Assembly (NCBI RefSeq): GCF_900100365.1
Contig: NZ_FNKU01000001.1
Location: 372,001 to 436,000 of the forward strand
DNA from: Pseudomonas cannabina
GTDB taxonomy: Bacteria > Pseudomonadota > Gammaproteobacteria > Pseudomonadales > Pseudomonadaceae
Reading direction: 5' to 3'
Length of the DNA stretch: 64,000 nt
Below are positions 39,709-50,406 of the stretch, piece after piece. Each line of letters begins with the position of its first letter. Position 1 is the stretch's first letter. The notes under the pieces are model-generated. The model was given only the letters and a program-made list of their open reading frames with translations. It had not been told where the DNA came from and did no database searches. The translations under genes and the position numbers were made by a program.

Positions 39709-39766
39709 ATTACTTCAGAATTTTTCAAGTCGGCCGATAGCGTGTCCAGACTTCCAGGAGACCGCC

Positions 39767-40210
39767 ATGACCACTATCAATACCTCTTCGCTGAACAGCA
39801 ATCCGAGTCCGTTTACGTTTGTCGTCAAAAAGCCGGAGGCCGATGCAGTAAAGGCCAGCACCACCAGCGCTACGGATGCAGAGAAAGCCACGGATGAATC
39901 GACCACGGTATCGACCGAGGTCAAGACCGGTGCAGCGTCTGGTGGCGGCAGTGTTGGCGGATCCAGCCCGTCTGCATTCGATGAAACCATCGAGAAGATA
40001 AAACAGCAGATCAAGGACGCTCAAAAGCAACTGGCGCAACTGCAGGCGCAACTGGCCTCGGCTCAAAGCGGCAAAAGCACGCCGGAAGAAAAAGCTCAGA
40101 AAGCCATGGCGATCCAGGCGCAAATCTCGGCCACCAGCGCTAACTTGCAGACCTTGCAAGGTGTGTTGCTGCAATTGCAGACCGAAGGCGGCGTAAAAAC
40201 CACCGCTTGA
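39767..40210 (+). CDS. FlxA-like coiled-coil protein, function unknown
   Basis: The 147-residue cytoplasmic protein has a Ser/Thr/Ala-rich disordered N-terminal half and a glycine-rich hinge (GAASGGGSVGGSS). A C-terminal coiled coil (about residues 74-145, IEKIKQQIKDAQKQLAQLQA then QIQAQISATSANLQTLQG-like heptads) resembles FlxA-type proteins. There is no signal peptide or cysteine. A GGAG site precedes the ATG. I cannot assign a role; the amphipathic Q/L pattern suggests self-association. Confidence 0.7.
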   Translation: MTTINTSSLNSNPSPFTFVVKKPEADAVKASTTSATDAEKATDESTTVSTEVKTGAASGGGSVGGSSPSAFDETIEKIKQQIKDAQKQLAQLQAQLASAQSGKSTPEEKAQKAMAIQAQISATSANLQTLQGVLLQLQTEGGVKTTA

Positions 40211-40227
40211 TGCCCCAGCGCTGATGG

Positions 40228-40357
40228 CCGCTCCCACGAGGTATAGCGAGGACTGTGTGGGGGCGGACCTGCCCCATCGCGGACAACCGAAGCGTCGCCC
40301 GGTCCGCTTCCACAATTTGTAGCGCGGACTGTTGTGGGAGCGGACTTGTCCGCGAAT
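40228..40357. repeat. Pseudomonas REP-type repeats
   Basis: The intergenic region holds inverted and direct copies of a GTGGGAGCGGACTTGTCCGC-type unit (40334-40357), a diverged copy at 40255-40275 and a reversed piece (CCGCTCCCACGAG) at 40228-40241. Together they look like a REP doublet (REPIN) between convergent genes. Confidence 0.75.
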
Positions 40358-40416
40358 AGGCAGAACGCTCTTCAGAATACTGCGCGGAGCATCCCGCGCA
40401 CGAACGCCCCTACCTC

Positions 40417-41286
40417 TTACTCATTCACGTTCATGAACTTGCGGGCCCACTCTACGTAGTCTTCAGGCTGGGTATAGGTATGGGTCAGTCCGGTAGCGCT
40501 CATGTTCGACTCGCTGCCGAGTATCTGTCGCTGCTCGCGCAGGCAGTCATAAGTCGCCTTGATCGCGGCGAAGTAGGCGGCGTGTCCATGCACGCAGACT
40601 CGTACGCCCATCTCCGCCAGACGCGCGTTGTCGTGCAGCTCCGGGTTGCCGTAAGTCACCAGCATCAGTGGCACGGTCAGGCCTTCTGAAATCTGCGCCA
40701 AGTGATCGAAGTCCCGAATCCCGACGATGGTAATGCCGTCAGCCCCGGCAGCCTGATACTGCTGAACCCGGCTGATGGCTTCTTGAACAGGAATGATCGC
40801 CGCGTTGGTACGGGCGAAGATCGACATCTCCGGATCAACGCGTGCTTCCAGGGCTGCGCGGATTTTGCCGACGCCTTCAGCCGTGGAAATCAGGTCGGTG
40901 GATTTGCGCCCGAACTGCGCAGGCAGCAGGGTATCTTCGATGGTCAGCGCAGAGATGCCAGCGCGTTCCAGTTCGACAACGGTGCGCATGACGTTAAGGG
41001 CATTGCCATAACCATGGTCTGCGTCCGCGATCACCGGCAGTTGGGCAACGCGACCGATGCGCGTCGCCTGTTCGACGAATTCACTGAGGGTAATCAACGC
41101 GAAGTCAGGCGCTGCCAGCACTTGCAGGGAGGCAACGGAGCCGCCGAGGATGCCTACTTCAAAGCCCAGGTCCGCTGCGATGCGCGCTGACATAGGGTCG
41201 AACACCGAGGCCGTGTGATAGCAGGCGTTCGACGAGGTGAGGGCGCGAAAACTGCGGCGCAGATCTTGATGGGAAGCCTTGGGCAT
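40417..41286 (-). CDS. oxaloacetate decarboxylase-like, isocitrate lyase/PEP mutase family
   Basis: This 289-residue enzyme matches the Pseudomonas PA4872-type oxaloacetate decarboxylase. It has a TIM barrel with the metal-binding [19 protein letters not shown], a [15 protein letters not shown] loop in place of the isocitrate lyase active-site Cys and a [15 protein letters not shown] strand. It would release CO2 from oxaloacetate in the cytoplasm. It stands alone on the minus strand, convergent with the coiled-coil gene, with no obvious operon partner. Confidence 0.9.
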   Translation of the reverse strand: MPKASHQDLRRSFRALTSSNACYHTASVFDPMSARIAADLGFEVGILGGSVASLQVLAAPDFALITLSEFVEQATRIGRVAQLPVIADADHGYGNALNVMRTVVELERAGISALTIEDTLLPAQFGRKSTDLISTAEGVGKIRAALEARVDPEMSIFARTNAAIIPVQEAISRVQQYQAAGADGITIVGIRDFDHLAQISEGLTVPLMLVTYGNPELHDNARLAEMGVRVCVHGHAAYFAAIKATYDCLREQRQILGSESNMSATGLTHTYTQPEDYVEWARKFMNVNE

Positions 41287-41650
41287 AATCGCTCCAAATA
41301 TGATTGGATCAGCTCAGCATTACCGAGGCCGATAGTAATTTCAATGCACGAGGAGTCTGCCCGAGCATTCTTTTCGTCCGGAAATCAATGCAATAGTCGT
41401 CTTGGTTTTATTAGGAAAGATAAAGCGGGCAGGGCATTCCGGCCTGGCATCGTCAGCATATGATTTGCTGTTGGATTTCGACCAGTCTGGACTAAAGGCA
41501 GCATGCTACCACAGCATAAATGAAAAAGATTATGCCGAAACAGGCAGGGTCATGCACAGACTGCAAGAGGCCTGCGAGCGCGTGACGGGTAAGGGAATCG
41601 GGTTAACGAGGCAGGATGACGAACGTGCGTCCGCCATCCTGTTTGATGAC
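41287..41650. other. intergenic stretch, no gene found
   Basis: These 364 bases separate two leftward genes. I see no convincing coding sequence. Just after leuA an imperfect inverted repeat (CAGGATG/CATCCTG arms, 41610-41640) may help end the leuA transcript, but it lacks a T-run. Confidence 0.5.
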
Positions 41651-43321
41651 TCAGGCCGCTTTGGCCTGGGCCTGGCTCAGCGAACGATTCAGTGCGCTGA
41701 ACAGAGCACGGAAGCTTGCCGTCGTGATGTTTTCATCGATGCCCACACCGTGCACGGCACGTTCGCCGTTCACCCGCAGTTCGATGTACGCCGCAGCCTT
41801 GGCGGTGGTGCCGGAGCCGATGGCGTGCTCGTTGTAGTCCATGATCTCCACAGCCAACGGCAGGCCGGCGACCAGCGCTTCCAGAGCGCCTTTGCCCTTG
41901 CCACGCCAGTGCTGGGTTTCGCCATCCACGTGCACTTCGGCATCCACGGCGCTATTGCCGTTTTCTTCCTGCAACCGGTGGCTGATCAGCGCATAAGGCG
42001 TGTTGGCCTGCAAGTATTCGCGACGCAGCAACGAGTAGATCTGTTCAGCCGTCATCTCCAGGCCGAGGCGATCGGTTTCACCCTGAACCACCTGGCTGAA
42101 CTCGATCTGCATGCGGCGCGGCAGGGAAATGCCGTATTCCTGTTCCAGCAAATAGGTAATGCCGCCTTTGCCCGACTGGCTGTTGACGCGAATCACTGCT
42201 TCGTAGCTGCGACCGATGTCGGCCGGATCGATTGGCAGGTAAGGCACTTCCCACAGCTCGCCCTCTTTTTGCTGCGTGAATCCCTTGCGAATGGCGTCCT
42301 GGTGCGAGCCGGAGAACGCAGTGTGAACCAGATCGCCAACATAGGGATGACGAGGGTGAACCGGAATCTGGTTGCACTCTTCTACGACTTTGCGCACACC
42401 GTCGATGTCCGAGAAATCCAGCCCCGGATTGATGCCCTGGGTATAGAGGTTCAGCGCAACAGTGACCAGGTCGACGTTGCCGGTGCGCTCGCCGTTGCCG
42501 AACAGGCAGCCTTCAACGCGATCCGCGCCGGCCATCAAGCCCAGCTCGGTGGCTGCGACGCCGGTGCCCCGGTCGTTGTGGGTGTGCAGGCTGATCAGCA
42601 CGCTGTCGCGGCGCGTGATGTGGCGGCCGAACCATTCGATCTGATCGGCGTAGATATTGGGTGTAGCGACTTCAACGGTGGCCGGCAGGTTGAGGATCAC
42701 CTTGTTGTCCGGGGTCGGGTTCCACACGTCGATCACCGCATCGCAGACTTCCTTGGCGAATTCCAGCTCGGTCGCACTGAAGGTTTCCGGCGAGTACTCG
42801 AACGTCCACTGGGTTTCAGGCTGCTGTGCTGCATATTTGACGAACAGCTTGGCCGCGTTGACCGCGATTTCCTTCACGCCTGCCTTGTCCTGATTGAAGA
42901 CAATGCGCCGGAATGAAGGGCAGGTCGCGTTATACAGATGAACGATGGCCTTTTTGGCGCCACGCAGCGATTCGAACGTGCGAGCGATCAAGTCTTCGCG
43001 AGCCTGGGTCAGCACCTGAATGGTGGTGTCGTCCGGGATGTGGCCGTCTTCGATCAAGGTCCGAACGAAATCGAAGTCGGTTTGCGAAGCTGCCGGGAAC
43101 GACGCTTCGATTTCCTTGACGCCGACGCTGACCAGGGTTTTCCAGAAGCGCAGTTTCTTGACCGAATCCATCGGCTCGATCAAAGACTGATTGCCGTCGC
43201 GCAGGTCGGAGCTGCACCAGATCGGCGCCGTATCGATGGTTTTCGAAGGCCAGGTGCGGTCAGCCAGGTCGATGGTCGGAAACGCGCGGTACTTTTTCGA
43301 GGGATCAGTGAGCATGGTCAT
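41651..43321 (-). CDS. leuA: LeuA, 2-isopropylmalate synthase
   Basis: LeuA condenses acetyl-CoA with 2-oxoisovalerate, the first committed step of leucine synthesis, and is normally feedback-inhibited by leucine. The 556 residues are the long (type 2) form. The catalytic barrel has [15 protein letters not shown] and the metal-binding [13 protein letters not shown], followed by a C-terminal regulatory domain (from about residue 430, [26 protein letters not shown]). The start [10 protein letters not shown] at 43321 follows an AAGGA site; in-frame sequence further upstream is not plausible protein. A short Leu-rich reading frame precedes it. Confidence 0.97.
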   Translation of the reverse strand: MTMLTDPSKKYRAFPTIDLADRTWPSKTIDTAPIWCSSDLRDGNQSLIEPMDSVKKLRFWKTLVSVGVKEIEASFPAASQTDFDFVRTLIEDGHIPDDTTIQVLTQAREDLIARTFESLRGAKKAIVHLYNATCPSFRRIVFNQDKAGVKEIAVNAAKLFVKYAAQQPETQWTFEYSPETFSATELEFAKEVCDAVIDVWNPTPDNKVILNLPATVEVATPNIYADQIEWFGRHITRRDSVLISLHTHNDRGTGVAATELGLMAGADRVEGCLFGNGERTGNVDLVTVALNLYTQGINPGLDFSDIDGVRKVVEECNQIPVHPRHPYVGDLVHTAFSGSHQDAIRKGFTQQKEGELWEVPYLPIDPADIGRSYEAVIRVNSQSGKGGITYLLEQEYGISLPRRMQIEFSQVVQGETDRLGLEMTAEQIYSLLRREYLQANTPYALISHRLQEENGNSAVDAEVHVDGETQHWRGKGKGALEALVAGLPLAVEIMDYNEHAIGSGTTAKAAAYIELRVNGERAVHGVGIDENITTASFRALFSALNRSLSQAQAKAA

Positions 43322-43412
43322 CTGGAAATCCTTTTGGAGTGAACGGGCCGGGTTGGCCGCGGCCTGTCGTTCTGAAATAGGGGGGTAGCGAGCAAGCGTG
43401 AGGCACCGCAAT

Positions 43413-43490
43413 CTAGCCAGGCAGTCGGGCACTGACCAGGCTAAGGCACCGATGTTGGCGCAACAGAATAAGGGTTTGAGCGTTTTTCAT
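43413..43490 (-). CDS. possible Leu-rich leader peptide upstream of leuA
   Basis: This 25-codon frame starts [12 protein letters not shown] and ends SARLPG, with six leucines, 91 bp before leuA on the same strand. Its last codons lie in an inverted repeat (AGCC-T-GG-T-CAGT, loop, ACTG-CC-T-GGCT). A short leucine-rich peptide ending in a hairpin is what transcription attenuation would need, though the leucines are scattered rather than in a run and the ribosome-binding site is weak. The role is inferred. Confidence 0.4.
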   Translation of the reverse strand: MKNAQTLILLRQHRCLSLVSARLPG

Positions 43491-43687
43491 GAGGCCAACC
43501 GTACCCACTGGCATGAGCAATGGCAAGCACTTGGAAAAAATTGGGATAAATTCTCGTAATAGATGTTTTTGCAGGATTTTATAGCGAGTTTATTTGATTT
43601 GATTGGCGGTTGTTGTCGGGGGAGAGCGAAGCGCGCAAAAATAGCCCGAGTGCGAATTCCGAACGAGCCACTGTTGAGGATGAGGCT

Positions 43688-44014
43688 GTGAAAGAGCAAG
43701 ACTGGAAGCATTTAAGTGCAGTGAGAGAAGTCGCAGTCGAGCGACTTTACGAGCGGGTTTTTCAAGACTTGCAGGTGGCGGTTGGTGCCGAGGGGAAGTC
43801 TCGCCGGGAGTTGGTGCACGGCGCCAAGGGTGTCATAGACCATGGCCTGAAAGAGGTCAGAGACGTTTTCGATTCAGTCAGGTTTTCTCGTTCCAACGCG
43901 AAAATCATTCTGATAGCCATGATCAACTCAGGCCTGCTCGACGAGCAGGACGTTGCTGGTTTCAGTGACGAGGTGCAGGCATACCTTGCAAGATGGCGCG
44001 ACGTTTCACTTTAG
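43688..44014 (+). CDS. small hypothetical protein
   Basis: A probable 108-residue cytoplasmic protein starts at GTG 43688, with GAGGA about 9 bases upstream. It is charged and helical (VREVAVERLYERVFQDLQVA, ELVHGAKGVIDHGLKEV), with no cysteine, signal peptide or membrane segment. It is divergent from leuA and convergent with the M23 peptidase gene. I do not recognise a family; coding potential is judged only from amino-acid composition and the ribosome-binding site. Confidence 0.5.
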   Translation: MKEQDWKHLSAVREVAVERLYERVFQDLQVAVGAEGKSRRELVHGAKGVIDHGLKEVRDVFDSVRFSRSNAKIILIAMINSGLLDEQDVAGFSDEVQAYLARWRDVSL

Positions 44015-44121
44015 AATCGAGGCGCCAAAGAGTGTTTTCAGCGCACAGGACATGCTGCTCCCGCCAGGTGCAATAATTGCGGGGGCGAGCCGGGCGACGC
44101 TTCGCATGCTCGCCCATGATC

Positions 44122-44946
44122 TCAGGGCTGAAACGCGCCAATGAAGATCGCCGGATCTACCCGCGCATCATTCAGGCTGACATTCCAGTGCATATGCGGG
44201 CCGGTGGCCCGTCCGGTCGCGCCGACTTTGCCGACTACGCCGCCGCGCGGGACCTGATCACCGACCTTCACGTCGATCTTCGACATATGGCAAAACATGC
44301 TGATAAAGCCTTGCCCATGGTCAACGAACACGGTGTTGCCGTTGAAGAAGTAGTTGCCGGTCAGAATGACCTTGCCGGCCGCCGGAGATTTGATTGGCGT
44401 CCCGGCCGGGACCGCGAAGTCCAGTCCTGAGTGCGGGTTGCGCTCTTCACCATTAAAGAAGCGGCGCACGCCGAACTTGCTCGACAGCGGGCCGTTGACC
44501 GGTTTGTCGAGAATCAGATTGCTCGGCGTGCCGGGGCTGAAGCTGCGATAGGCGCGCAGCTGTTCGGCCAGTTCGCCCTCGATGCGTTTGTTGTCTTCAG
44601 GGTTGGGATTGACCTGACGCTTGTTCTTGAGGGTGATGTGCTGTTCCGGGTATTTCTTGCTGCCGACCGTGAAGTTGAGTGTGCGCCCGCCAGACGTCAC
44701 CTGCTGGATGCCCGGTTTGACGGTCAGCGGAATGCCGACAATCGCCAGCCAGCGCGTGCCTTGTTCCTTGACGACCAGCACCGGCTTGCCTTGATAGGTG
44801 GCAGTCGGTGCCTGGGCGCCGCTGCCCAGATCGATGACGGCCACGCCGCCGGGCACCGGCTTGTCGAGCGCGCGAGTGATAAAGCTGTCAGCGTGCGCGG
44901 GCAGGCAGAGCAGCAAGGCGAACAGCGGGGCGATAAAACGTAGCAT
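44122..44946 (-). CDS. periplasmic M23-family endopeptidase
   Basis: This is a zinc metallopeptidase of the LytM/M23 class, which cuts peptidoglycan cross-links. The 274 residues have a cleavable signal (MLRFIAPLFALLLCLPAHA), an N-terminal beta domain and the catalytic domain from about residue 165. The HxxxD motif is in HSGLDFAVPAGT and the HxH motif in GPHMHWNV. All zinc ligands are present, so it should be active rather than a NlpD-like activator. It lies 7 bp after xseA, probably in one transcript. Confidence 0.92.
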   Translation of the reverse strand: MLRFIAPLFALLLCLPAHADSFITRALDKPVPGGVAVIDLGSGAQAPTATYQGKPVLVVKEQGTRWLAIVGIPLTVKPGIQQVTSGGRTLNFTVGSKKYPEQHITLKNKRQVNPNPEDNKRIEGELAEQLRAYRSFSPGTPSNLILDKPVNGPLSSKFGVRRFFNGEERNPHSGLDFAVPAGTPIKSPAAGKVILTGNYFFNGNTVFVDHGQGFISMFCHMSKIDVKVGDQVPRGGVVGKVGATGRATGPHMHWNVSLNDARVDPAIFIGAFQP

Positions 44947-44953
44947 CAGGCAG

Positions 44954-46333
44954 TCAGTCCAGAAGGGAGAGGGTCACAGGCGTGAGGTGATTGTCTTCGA
45001 CGCGTACTTGCAGTTCGCCTTCACCCAGCCGGGCGGTCAGTCGCTGGCCTGTCCGGGTCTGTGCGGCGGTGCGTATGGCGTGTCCTCGTTCGTCGAGCAG
45101 GATGCTGTAGCCGCGCCCCAGTGTCGCGAGCGGGCTGACCACGTTAAGGGTCTGCATCTGGCTTTGCAGTTGCAGCTTGCGCGCCTTGATTTGCTCGCGC
45201 ATCGCCCTCGGCAGGCGCTCTGCCAGCACGTCCAGCCGTTGACGCAGGAAGGCCAGCGTGCGGCCCGGGTGCTGCGCAGTCAGGCGGCTTTCCATGTGCG
45301 CAAGACGCACCTGCCTTTTATGCATGTTCTGCTCGAAAGCACGACGCAGGCGCATGTCCAGATCATCCAGACGCTGGGACTGCTGGCGTAATCGCTCGCC
45401 GGGATGGCGCAATCGTCGAGAAATACCTTCAAGACGCAGCCGCTCGCGCATCAGTCGGTCCTGCATGCGGCTGACCAGCCGACGGTGCAGGTTATCGACG
45501 CGGCGGTGCAGGTCGCTGGAATCCGGGGCCAGCAGCTCGGCGGCAGCGGAGGGCGTCGGGGCCCGAACGTCGGCCACGAAATCGCTGATGGAAACGTCGG
45601 TTTCATGGCCGACCGCGCTGACAATCGGCGTGACACACGCATCGATGGCACGGGCCACGGCTTCTTCGTTGAAGCACCAGAGGTCTTCCAGCGATCCGCC
45701 GCCACGAGCAAGAATCAAGGCGTCGAAGCCTCGGGCATCGGCCAGTTTCAGCGCGCGGACAATCTGATTGATCGCCTCGCGGCCCTGAACGGCGGTAGGG
45801 ATCAGCGTCAGTTCGACTCGTGGTGCGCGACGGCGGAATACGCTGATGATGTCGCGAATCACCGCGCCGGTCGGCGAACTGATGATCCCGATGCGTTGCG
45901 GGTGCAGCGGCAACGCGACCTTGCGCTCGGCGCTGAACAGGCCTTCATCGCTGAGCTTGGCTTTCAAGGCGTCGAACGCCAGTCGCAATGCGCCGTCACC
46001 GGCCGGTTCGACGGTGTCGAGGATCAACTGATAGTCGCCACGGCCTTCGAACAGCGAAACCTTGCCACGCACCTTGACCTGCAAGCCGTCCTTGAGCGCC
46101 TGACGCACACGCGCCGCGCTTTGCCGGAACAGCGCGCAACGCACCTGCGCGCCGGAATCCTTCAGCGTGAAGTACACATGCCCCGAGGCCGGGCGCGACA
46201 GATTGGAAATCTCGCCTTCGACCCAGATGCTGCTGAACACGTCTTCCAGCAACACGCGCGCGCGGCCGTTGAGCTGGCTGACAGTAAGGACTTCCCGGTC
46301 GAGGCCGAGTCTTGCGAAAGGGTCTTTGATCAT
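44954..46333 (-). CDS. xseA: XseA, exodeoxyribonuclease VII large subunit
   Basis: XseA is the catalytic subunit of ExoVII, which degrades single-stranded DNA from both ends. The 459 residues have an N-terminal OB-fold (VSQLNGRARVLLEDVFSSIWVEGEISNLS), the catalytic core (GIISSPTGAVIRDIISVFRRR, LILARGGGSLEDLWCFNEE and PIVSAVGHETDVSISDFVADVRAPTPSAAAEL) and a long coiled-coil region. The start MIKDPFARLG at 46333 is typical. The small subunit XseB is not encoded nearby. Confidence 0.97.
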   Translation of the reverse strand: MIKDPFARLGLDREVLTVSQLNGRARVLLEDVFSSIWVEGEISNLSRPASGHVYFTLKDSGAQVRCALFRQSAARVRQALKDGLQVKVRGKVSLFEGRGDYQLILDTVEPAGDGALRLAFDALKAKLSDEGLFSAERKVALPLHPQRIGIISSPTGAVIRDIISVFRRRAPRVELTLIPTAVQGREAINQIVRALKLADARGFDALILARGGGSLEDLWCFNEEAVARAIDACVTPIVSAVGHETDVSISDFVADVRAPTPSAAAELLAPDSSDLHRRVDNLHRRLVSRMQDRLMRERLRLEGISRRLRHPGERLRQQSQRLDDLDMRLRRAFEQNMHKRQVRLAHMESRLTAQHPGRTLAFLRQRLDVLAERLPRAMREQIKARKLQLQSQMQTLNVVSPLATLGRGYSILLDERGHAIRTAAQTRTGQRLTARLGEGELQVRVEDNHLTPVTLSLLD

Positions 46334-46462
46334 GTCGGGCATCATAATGGCAATGCCTGCGCAGCGCACGGGTCTGTAACGTTGCCTGTGGGGATTTGAC
46401 CTTGACCTGAAACGCTAGCCTATTAAGCTGCGGCCTCGAACAGCTTCGAGCGACGCTTCACC

Positions 46463-47011
46463 ATGAACACCCAAAGCATCATCGTCCCTCAAATTTCCAC
46501 GTTTCCCGGTCACGAAACCCGTGCGCGGCTGATCCTGCGCTGGCTGGTGAAACTCAATGTGGTCGAGCCGGAACTCACCACTTGCGGGCGCGCCTACAAC
46601 AAAATGGCCTACGCGGTGGCTCCCGGTGCCCGCGCCGTCGTGAAAAAGCCTGCGGCCTTGCCGTTCGGGCAGCCGGTCAACGGGCTGGAGATCGTCACCA
46701 AACGTTGCATTTTCACGCCGCTGAACAACTTCGCCGAAGAGGCCGGGTGCCCGGAATGTCGTCGCGAAGTGGGTGAGGCGCTGTTCGACAGCCTGGAAGA
46801 CTGGATGCCCGGGCATACCGATAACTTCACCTGCCCGGAATGCCGTCATGAAGACGATATCAACGGCTTTCTGTTTCTGGACGCCTGCGGGTTTTCCAAC
46901 CTCGGTTTCATCTTCAATAACTGGCTGGATGCCGGGTTTACCCAGAGCTTTCTGGATGACTTCGCCGAACGTCTGGATCGCCCGGTGTCCTGTGTGCAAG
47001 TGCGCTTATAA
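46463..47011 (+). CDS. zinc-binding hypothetical protein with two CPEC motifs
   Basis: The 182-residue protein is conserved beside guaB in pseudomonads as far as I recall, but of unknown function. Two CPEC motifs (GCPECRREVG, about residue 95, and FTCPECRHEDD, about 121) look like a zinc ribbon. The rest is a mixed fold with a C-terminal GFSNLGFIFNNWLDAGFTQSF. There is no signal peptide. Some databases carry a misleading ABC-transporter label for such proteins; I see no ATP-binding motif. Confidence 0.75.
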   Translation: MNTQSIIVPQISTFPGHETRARLILRWLVKLNVVEPELTTCGRAYNKMAYAVAPGARAVVKKPAALPFGQPVNGLEIVTKRCIFTPLNNFAEEAGCPECRREVGEALFDSLEDWMPGHTDNFTCPECRHEDDINGFLFLDACGFSNLGFIFNNWLDAGFTQSFLDDFAERLDRPVSCVQVRL

Positions 47012-47105
47012 ACAGCTTCGATAATAGGCTGAGGTTTACATTGAGCCGGGCAGGGTGTGTGGGTATAATGGCGCGCTTCCAATTTCCCGCCCGGGAGCCC
47101 CCGCG

Positions 47106-48575
47106 ATGCTGCGTATCAGTCAAGAAGCCCTTACATTCGACGACATTCTCCTTGTGCCCGGTTATTCCGAGGTACTTCCTAACGAAGTCAGTCTGAAAAC
47201 CCGTTTGACCCGTGGCATCGAGCTGAATATTCCTTTGGTCTCTGCTGCAATGGATACAGTCACCGAGGCCCGTCTGGCAATTGCCATGGCCCAGGAAGGC
47301 GGTATCGGTATCATCCACAAGAACATGACCATCGAGCAACAGGCCGCCGAAGTGCGCAAGGTCAAGAAGTTCGAGGCCGGTGTCGTCAAGGACCCGATCA
47401 CGATCGAAGCCGACGCCACTGTTCGCGATCTGTTCGAACTCACCCGCATGCACAATATTTCCGGTGTACCGGTGCTGCACAATGGCGACTTGGTCGGCAT
47501 CGTGACGTCCCGCGACGTTCGCTTCGAAAACCGTCTTGATGTGCCTGTCCGCGAAGTGATGACGCCTAAAGAGCGCCTGGTCACCGTGCGCGAAGGCGCT
47601 GACAAGAACGAAGTGCGCGAATTGCTGCACAAGCACCGTCTTGAAAAAGTCCTGATCGTCGACGCCAACTTCGCGCTCAAAGGCATGATGACCGTCAAGG
47701 ACATCGAAAAAGCCAAGGCATACCCGCTGGCCAGCAAGGACGATCAGGCTCGCTTGCGCGTCGGCGCGGCAGTCGGCACCGGCAAGGACACGGGCGATCG
47801 TGTTACCGCGCTGGTTGCCGCCGGGGTTGACGTGGTGGTGGTCGATACCGCTCACGGCCATTCCAAAGGCGTGATCGACCGCGTTCGCTGGGTCAAGGAG
47901 CACTTCCCGCAAGTGCAGGTCATCGGCGGCAACATTGCCACTGGCGAAGCTGCCCTGGCGCTGGTCGCTGCGGGCGCCGACGCAGTGAAGGTCGGTATCG
48001 GCCCAGGCTCGATCTGCACCACGCGTATCGTAGCCGGCGTCGGTGTGCCGCAGATCAGCGCCATCGCCAACGTTTCCGCTGCCCTTGAAGGCACAGGCGT
48101 GCCGATGATCGCCGACGGCGGTATCCGTTTCTCCGGTGACCTGTCCAAAGCCATCGTGGCCGGTGCGTCCTGCGTGATGATGGGCTCGATGTTCGCCGGT
48201 ACTGAAGAAGCGCCAGGCGAGATCGAACTGTTCCAGGGCCGTTCCTACAAGGCCTATCGCGGCATGGGTTCGCTGGGTGCAATGTCCCAGGCGCAAGGTT
48301 CGTCGGATCGCTACTTCCAGGATTCGTCCGCCGGTGCCGAGAAGCTGGTGCCGGAAGGCATTGAAGGCCGTGTTGCCTATAAAGGTCCGTTGTCGGCCAT
48401 CATCCATCAGTTGATGGGCGGCCTGCGTTCCTCCATGGGTTACACCGGCAGTGCCGACATCGAGCAGATGCGCACCAAGCCCGAGTTTGTTCGCATTACC
48501 GGCGCAGGCATGGCTGAGTCTCACGTCCATGACGTGCAGATCACCAAGGAAGCGCCGAACTATCGCGTCGGCTAA
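47106..48575 (+). CDS. guaB: GuaB, IMP dehydrogenase
   Basis: GuaB oxidises IMP to XMP, the first step toward GMP. The 489 residues comprise a TIM barrel interrupted by two CBS domains (about residues 90-205). The catalytic Cys loop is [18 protein letters not shown] (about 295-312) and the flap is around [50 protein letters not shown] at 47106 is the start. It is followed by guaA after a 122-bp spacer with repeat-like GCTTGCAGCTT stretches. Confidence 0.98.
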   Translation: MLRISQEALTFDDILLVPGYSEVLPNEVSLKTRLTRGIELNIPLVSAAMDTVTEARLAIAMAQEGGIGIIHKNMTIEQQAAEVRKVKKFEAGVVKDPITIEADATVRDLFELTRMHNISGVPVLHNGDLVGIVTSRDVRFENRLDVPVREVMTPKERLVTVREGADKNEVRELLHKHRLEKVLIVDANFALKGMMTVKDIEKAKAYPLASKDDQARLRVGAAVGTGKDTGDRVTALVAAGVDVVVVDTAHGHSKGVIDRVRWVKEHFPQVQVIGGNIATGEAALALVAAGADAVKVGIGPGSICTTRIVAGVGVPQISAIANVSAALEGTGVPMIADGGIRFSGDLSKAIVAGASCVMMGSMFAGTEEAPGEIELFQGRSYKAYRGMGSLGAMSQAQGSSDRYFQDSSAGAEKLVPEGIEGRVAYKGPLSAIIHQLMGGLRSSMGYTGSADIEQMRTKPEFVRITGAGMAESHVHDVQITKEAPNYRVG

Positions 48576-48697
48576 AGCCTCCCGCTTCAAGCCCCAAGCA
48601 ATCAGCTACAAGCGGTGGTTACGCAAATGTAACTACCGCATTATTCCGACAACTTGCCGCTTGCAGCTTATAGCTTGCAGCTGCTCAGAGAGTTTCC

Positions 48698-50275
48698 ATG
48701 GCCCTCGACATTCACGCCCACCGTATCCTGATCCTCGACTTCGGTTCCCAGTACACCCAGCTGATCGCCCGCCGCGTGCGTGAAATCGGCGTGTACTGCG
48801 AACTGCATCCGTTCGACATGGACGACGAAGCGATTCGCGAATTCGCCCCGCGCGGGGTCATCCTCGCCGGTGGCCCGGAGTCCGTGCACGAAGCCAACAG
48901 CCCGCGCTGCCCGCAGGCGGTATTTGACCTGGGTGTGCCGGTTTTCGGTATCTGCTACGGCATGCAGACCATGGCCGAGCAGTTGGGCGGCAAGGTTGCG
49001 GGTTCCGAGCTGCGCGAGTTCGGCTACGCTCGGGTTGACGTAGTCGGCAAAAGCCGTCTGCTCGATGGTATCGAAGACCATATCGACGCCGACGGCCTGT
49101 TTGGCCTCGACGTATGGATGAGTCACGGTGACAAGGTCACCAAACTGCCGGAAGACTTCCACATTCTGGCCAGCACCCCGAGCTGCCCGATTGCCGGTAT
49201 GGCTGACGACGCTCGCGGTTACTACGGCGTGCAATTCCACCCGGAAGTGACCCACACCAAGCAGGGCGGGCGCATCCTGTCGCGCTTCATCCTCGATATC
49301 TGCGGCTGCGAAGCACTGTGGACCCCTTCGAAGATTGCTGAAGACGCTATCGCTCAGGTTCGCGCTCAGGTGGGTACTGATAACGTGTTGCTGGGCCTGT
49401 CCGGCGGCGTTGACTCTTCCGTGGTCGCAGCGCTGCTGCACAAAGCAATCGGCGACCAACTGACCTGCGTGTTCGTCGATAACGGCCTGCTGCGCCTGCA
49501 CGAAGGCGAGCAAGTGATGGCCATGTTCGCCGAGAACATGGGCGTCAAAGTCATTCGCGCCAACGCCGAAGAACAATTCCTGAACAACCTGGAAGGCGAA
49601 AGCGATCCAGAGAAAAAGCGCAAGATCATCGGCCGCACTTTCATCGACGTGTTCGATGCCGAATCCTGCAAGCTGGACAACATCAAGTACCTGGCGCAAG
49701 GCACCATCTACCCGGACGTGATCGAGTCGGCTGGCGCAAAAAGCGGCAAGGCACACGTCATCAAGTCGCACCACAACGTGGGCGGCCTGCCGGAAGAAAT
49801 GAACCTCAAGCTGGTCGAACCCCTGCGCGAGCTGTTCAAGGACGAAGTCCGCCGCCTCGGCCTCGAACTCGGCCTGCCTTACGACATGGTCTACCGCCAC
49901 CCATTCCCCGGCCCAGGCCTGGGCGTGCGCATCCTCGGTGAAGTGAAGAAGGAATACGCGGACATCCTGCGTCGCGCCGACCACATCTTTATCGAAGAAC
50001 TGCGCAAGGCCGACTGGTATCACAAAGTCAGCCAGGCGTTCGTCGTGTTCCAGCCAGTCAAATCGGTTGGCGTGGTTGGCGACGGCCGCCGCTACGCGTG
50101 GGTCGTGGCACTGCGTGCAGTGGAAACCATCGACTTCATGACCGCTCGCTGGGCGCACCTGCCTTATGAGTTGCTGGAGACGGTGAGTGGCCGGATCATC
50201 AACGAAATCGAAGGGATTTCGCGGGTGACTTATGACGTGTCGAGCAAGCCGCCGGCGACGATTGAGTGGGAATGA
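48698..50275 (+). CDS. guaA: GuaA, GMP synthase (glutamine-hydrolysing)
   Basis: GuaA aminates XMP to GMP. The 525 residues contain an N-terminal glutaminase with the nucleophile in [16 protein letters not shown] and His/Glu in [10 protein letters not shown] synthetase domain has the pyrophosphate loop [16 protein letters not shown], and a C-terminal dimerisation domain ends in TIEWE. The last ~20 bp of guaA are a well-known attachment site for genomic islands, and an integrase gene follows here. The reading frame is intact. Confidence 0.98.
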   Translation: MALDIHAHRILILDFGSQYTQLIARRVREIGVYCELHPFDMDDEAIREFAPRGVILAGGPESVHEANSPRCPQAVFDLGVPVFGICYGMQTMAEQLGGKVAGSELREFGYARVDVVGKSRLLDGIEDHIDADGLFGLDVWMSHGDKVTKLPEDFHILASTPSCPIAGMADDARGYYGVQFHPEVTHTKQGGRILSRFILDICGCEALWTPSKIAEDAIAQVRAQVGTDNVLLGLSGGVDSSVVAALLHKAIGDQLTCVFVDNGLLRLHEGEQVMAMFAENMGVKVIRANAEEQFLNNLEGESDPEKKRKIIGRTFIDVFDAESCKLDNIKYLAQGTIYPDVIESAGAKSGKAHVIKSHHNVGGLPEEMNLKLVEPLRELFKDEVRRLGLELGLPYDMVYRHPFPGPGLGVRILGEVKKEYADILRRADHIFIEELRKADWYHKVSQAFVVFQPVKSVGVVGDGRRYAWVVALRAVETIDFMTARWAHLPYELLETVSGRIINEIEGISRVTYDVSSKPPATIEWE

Positions 50276-50322
50276 TTGGACGTCCGGCATTGTCCGGCAC
50301 CAACTAGCAAGAAATGCTCTGG

Positions 50323-50345
50323 AGCCCGCGTAATTGCGGGCTTTT
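50323..50345 (+). terminator. guaA terminator
   Basis: AGCCCGC-G, TAAT, T-GCGGGCT followed by TTT forms the terminator 48 bp after guaA. The island integrase region starts just beyond. Confidence 0.85.
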
Positions 50346-50406
50346 GGCTTTTTGGGTCTGGCAAATTCTGGCAGCTTTGTGCATCGCCAAGCACCGTGTT
50401 TGTATG

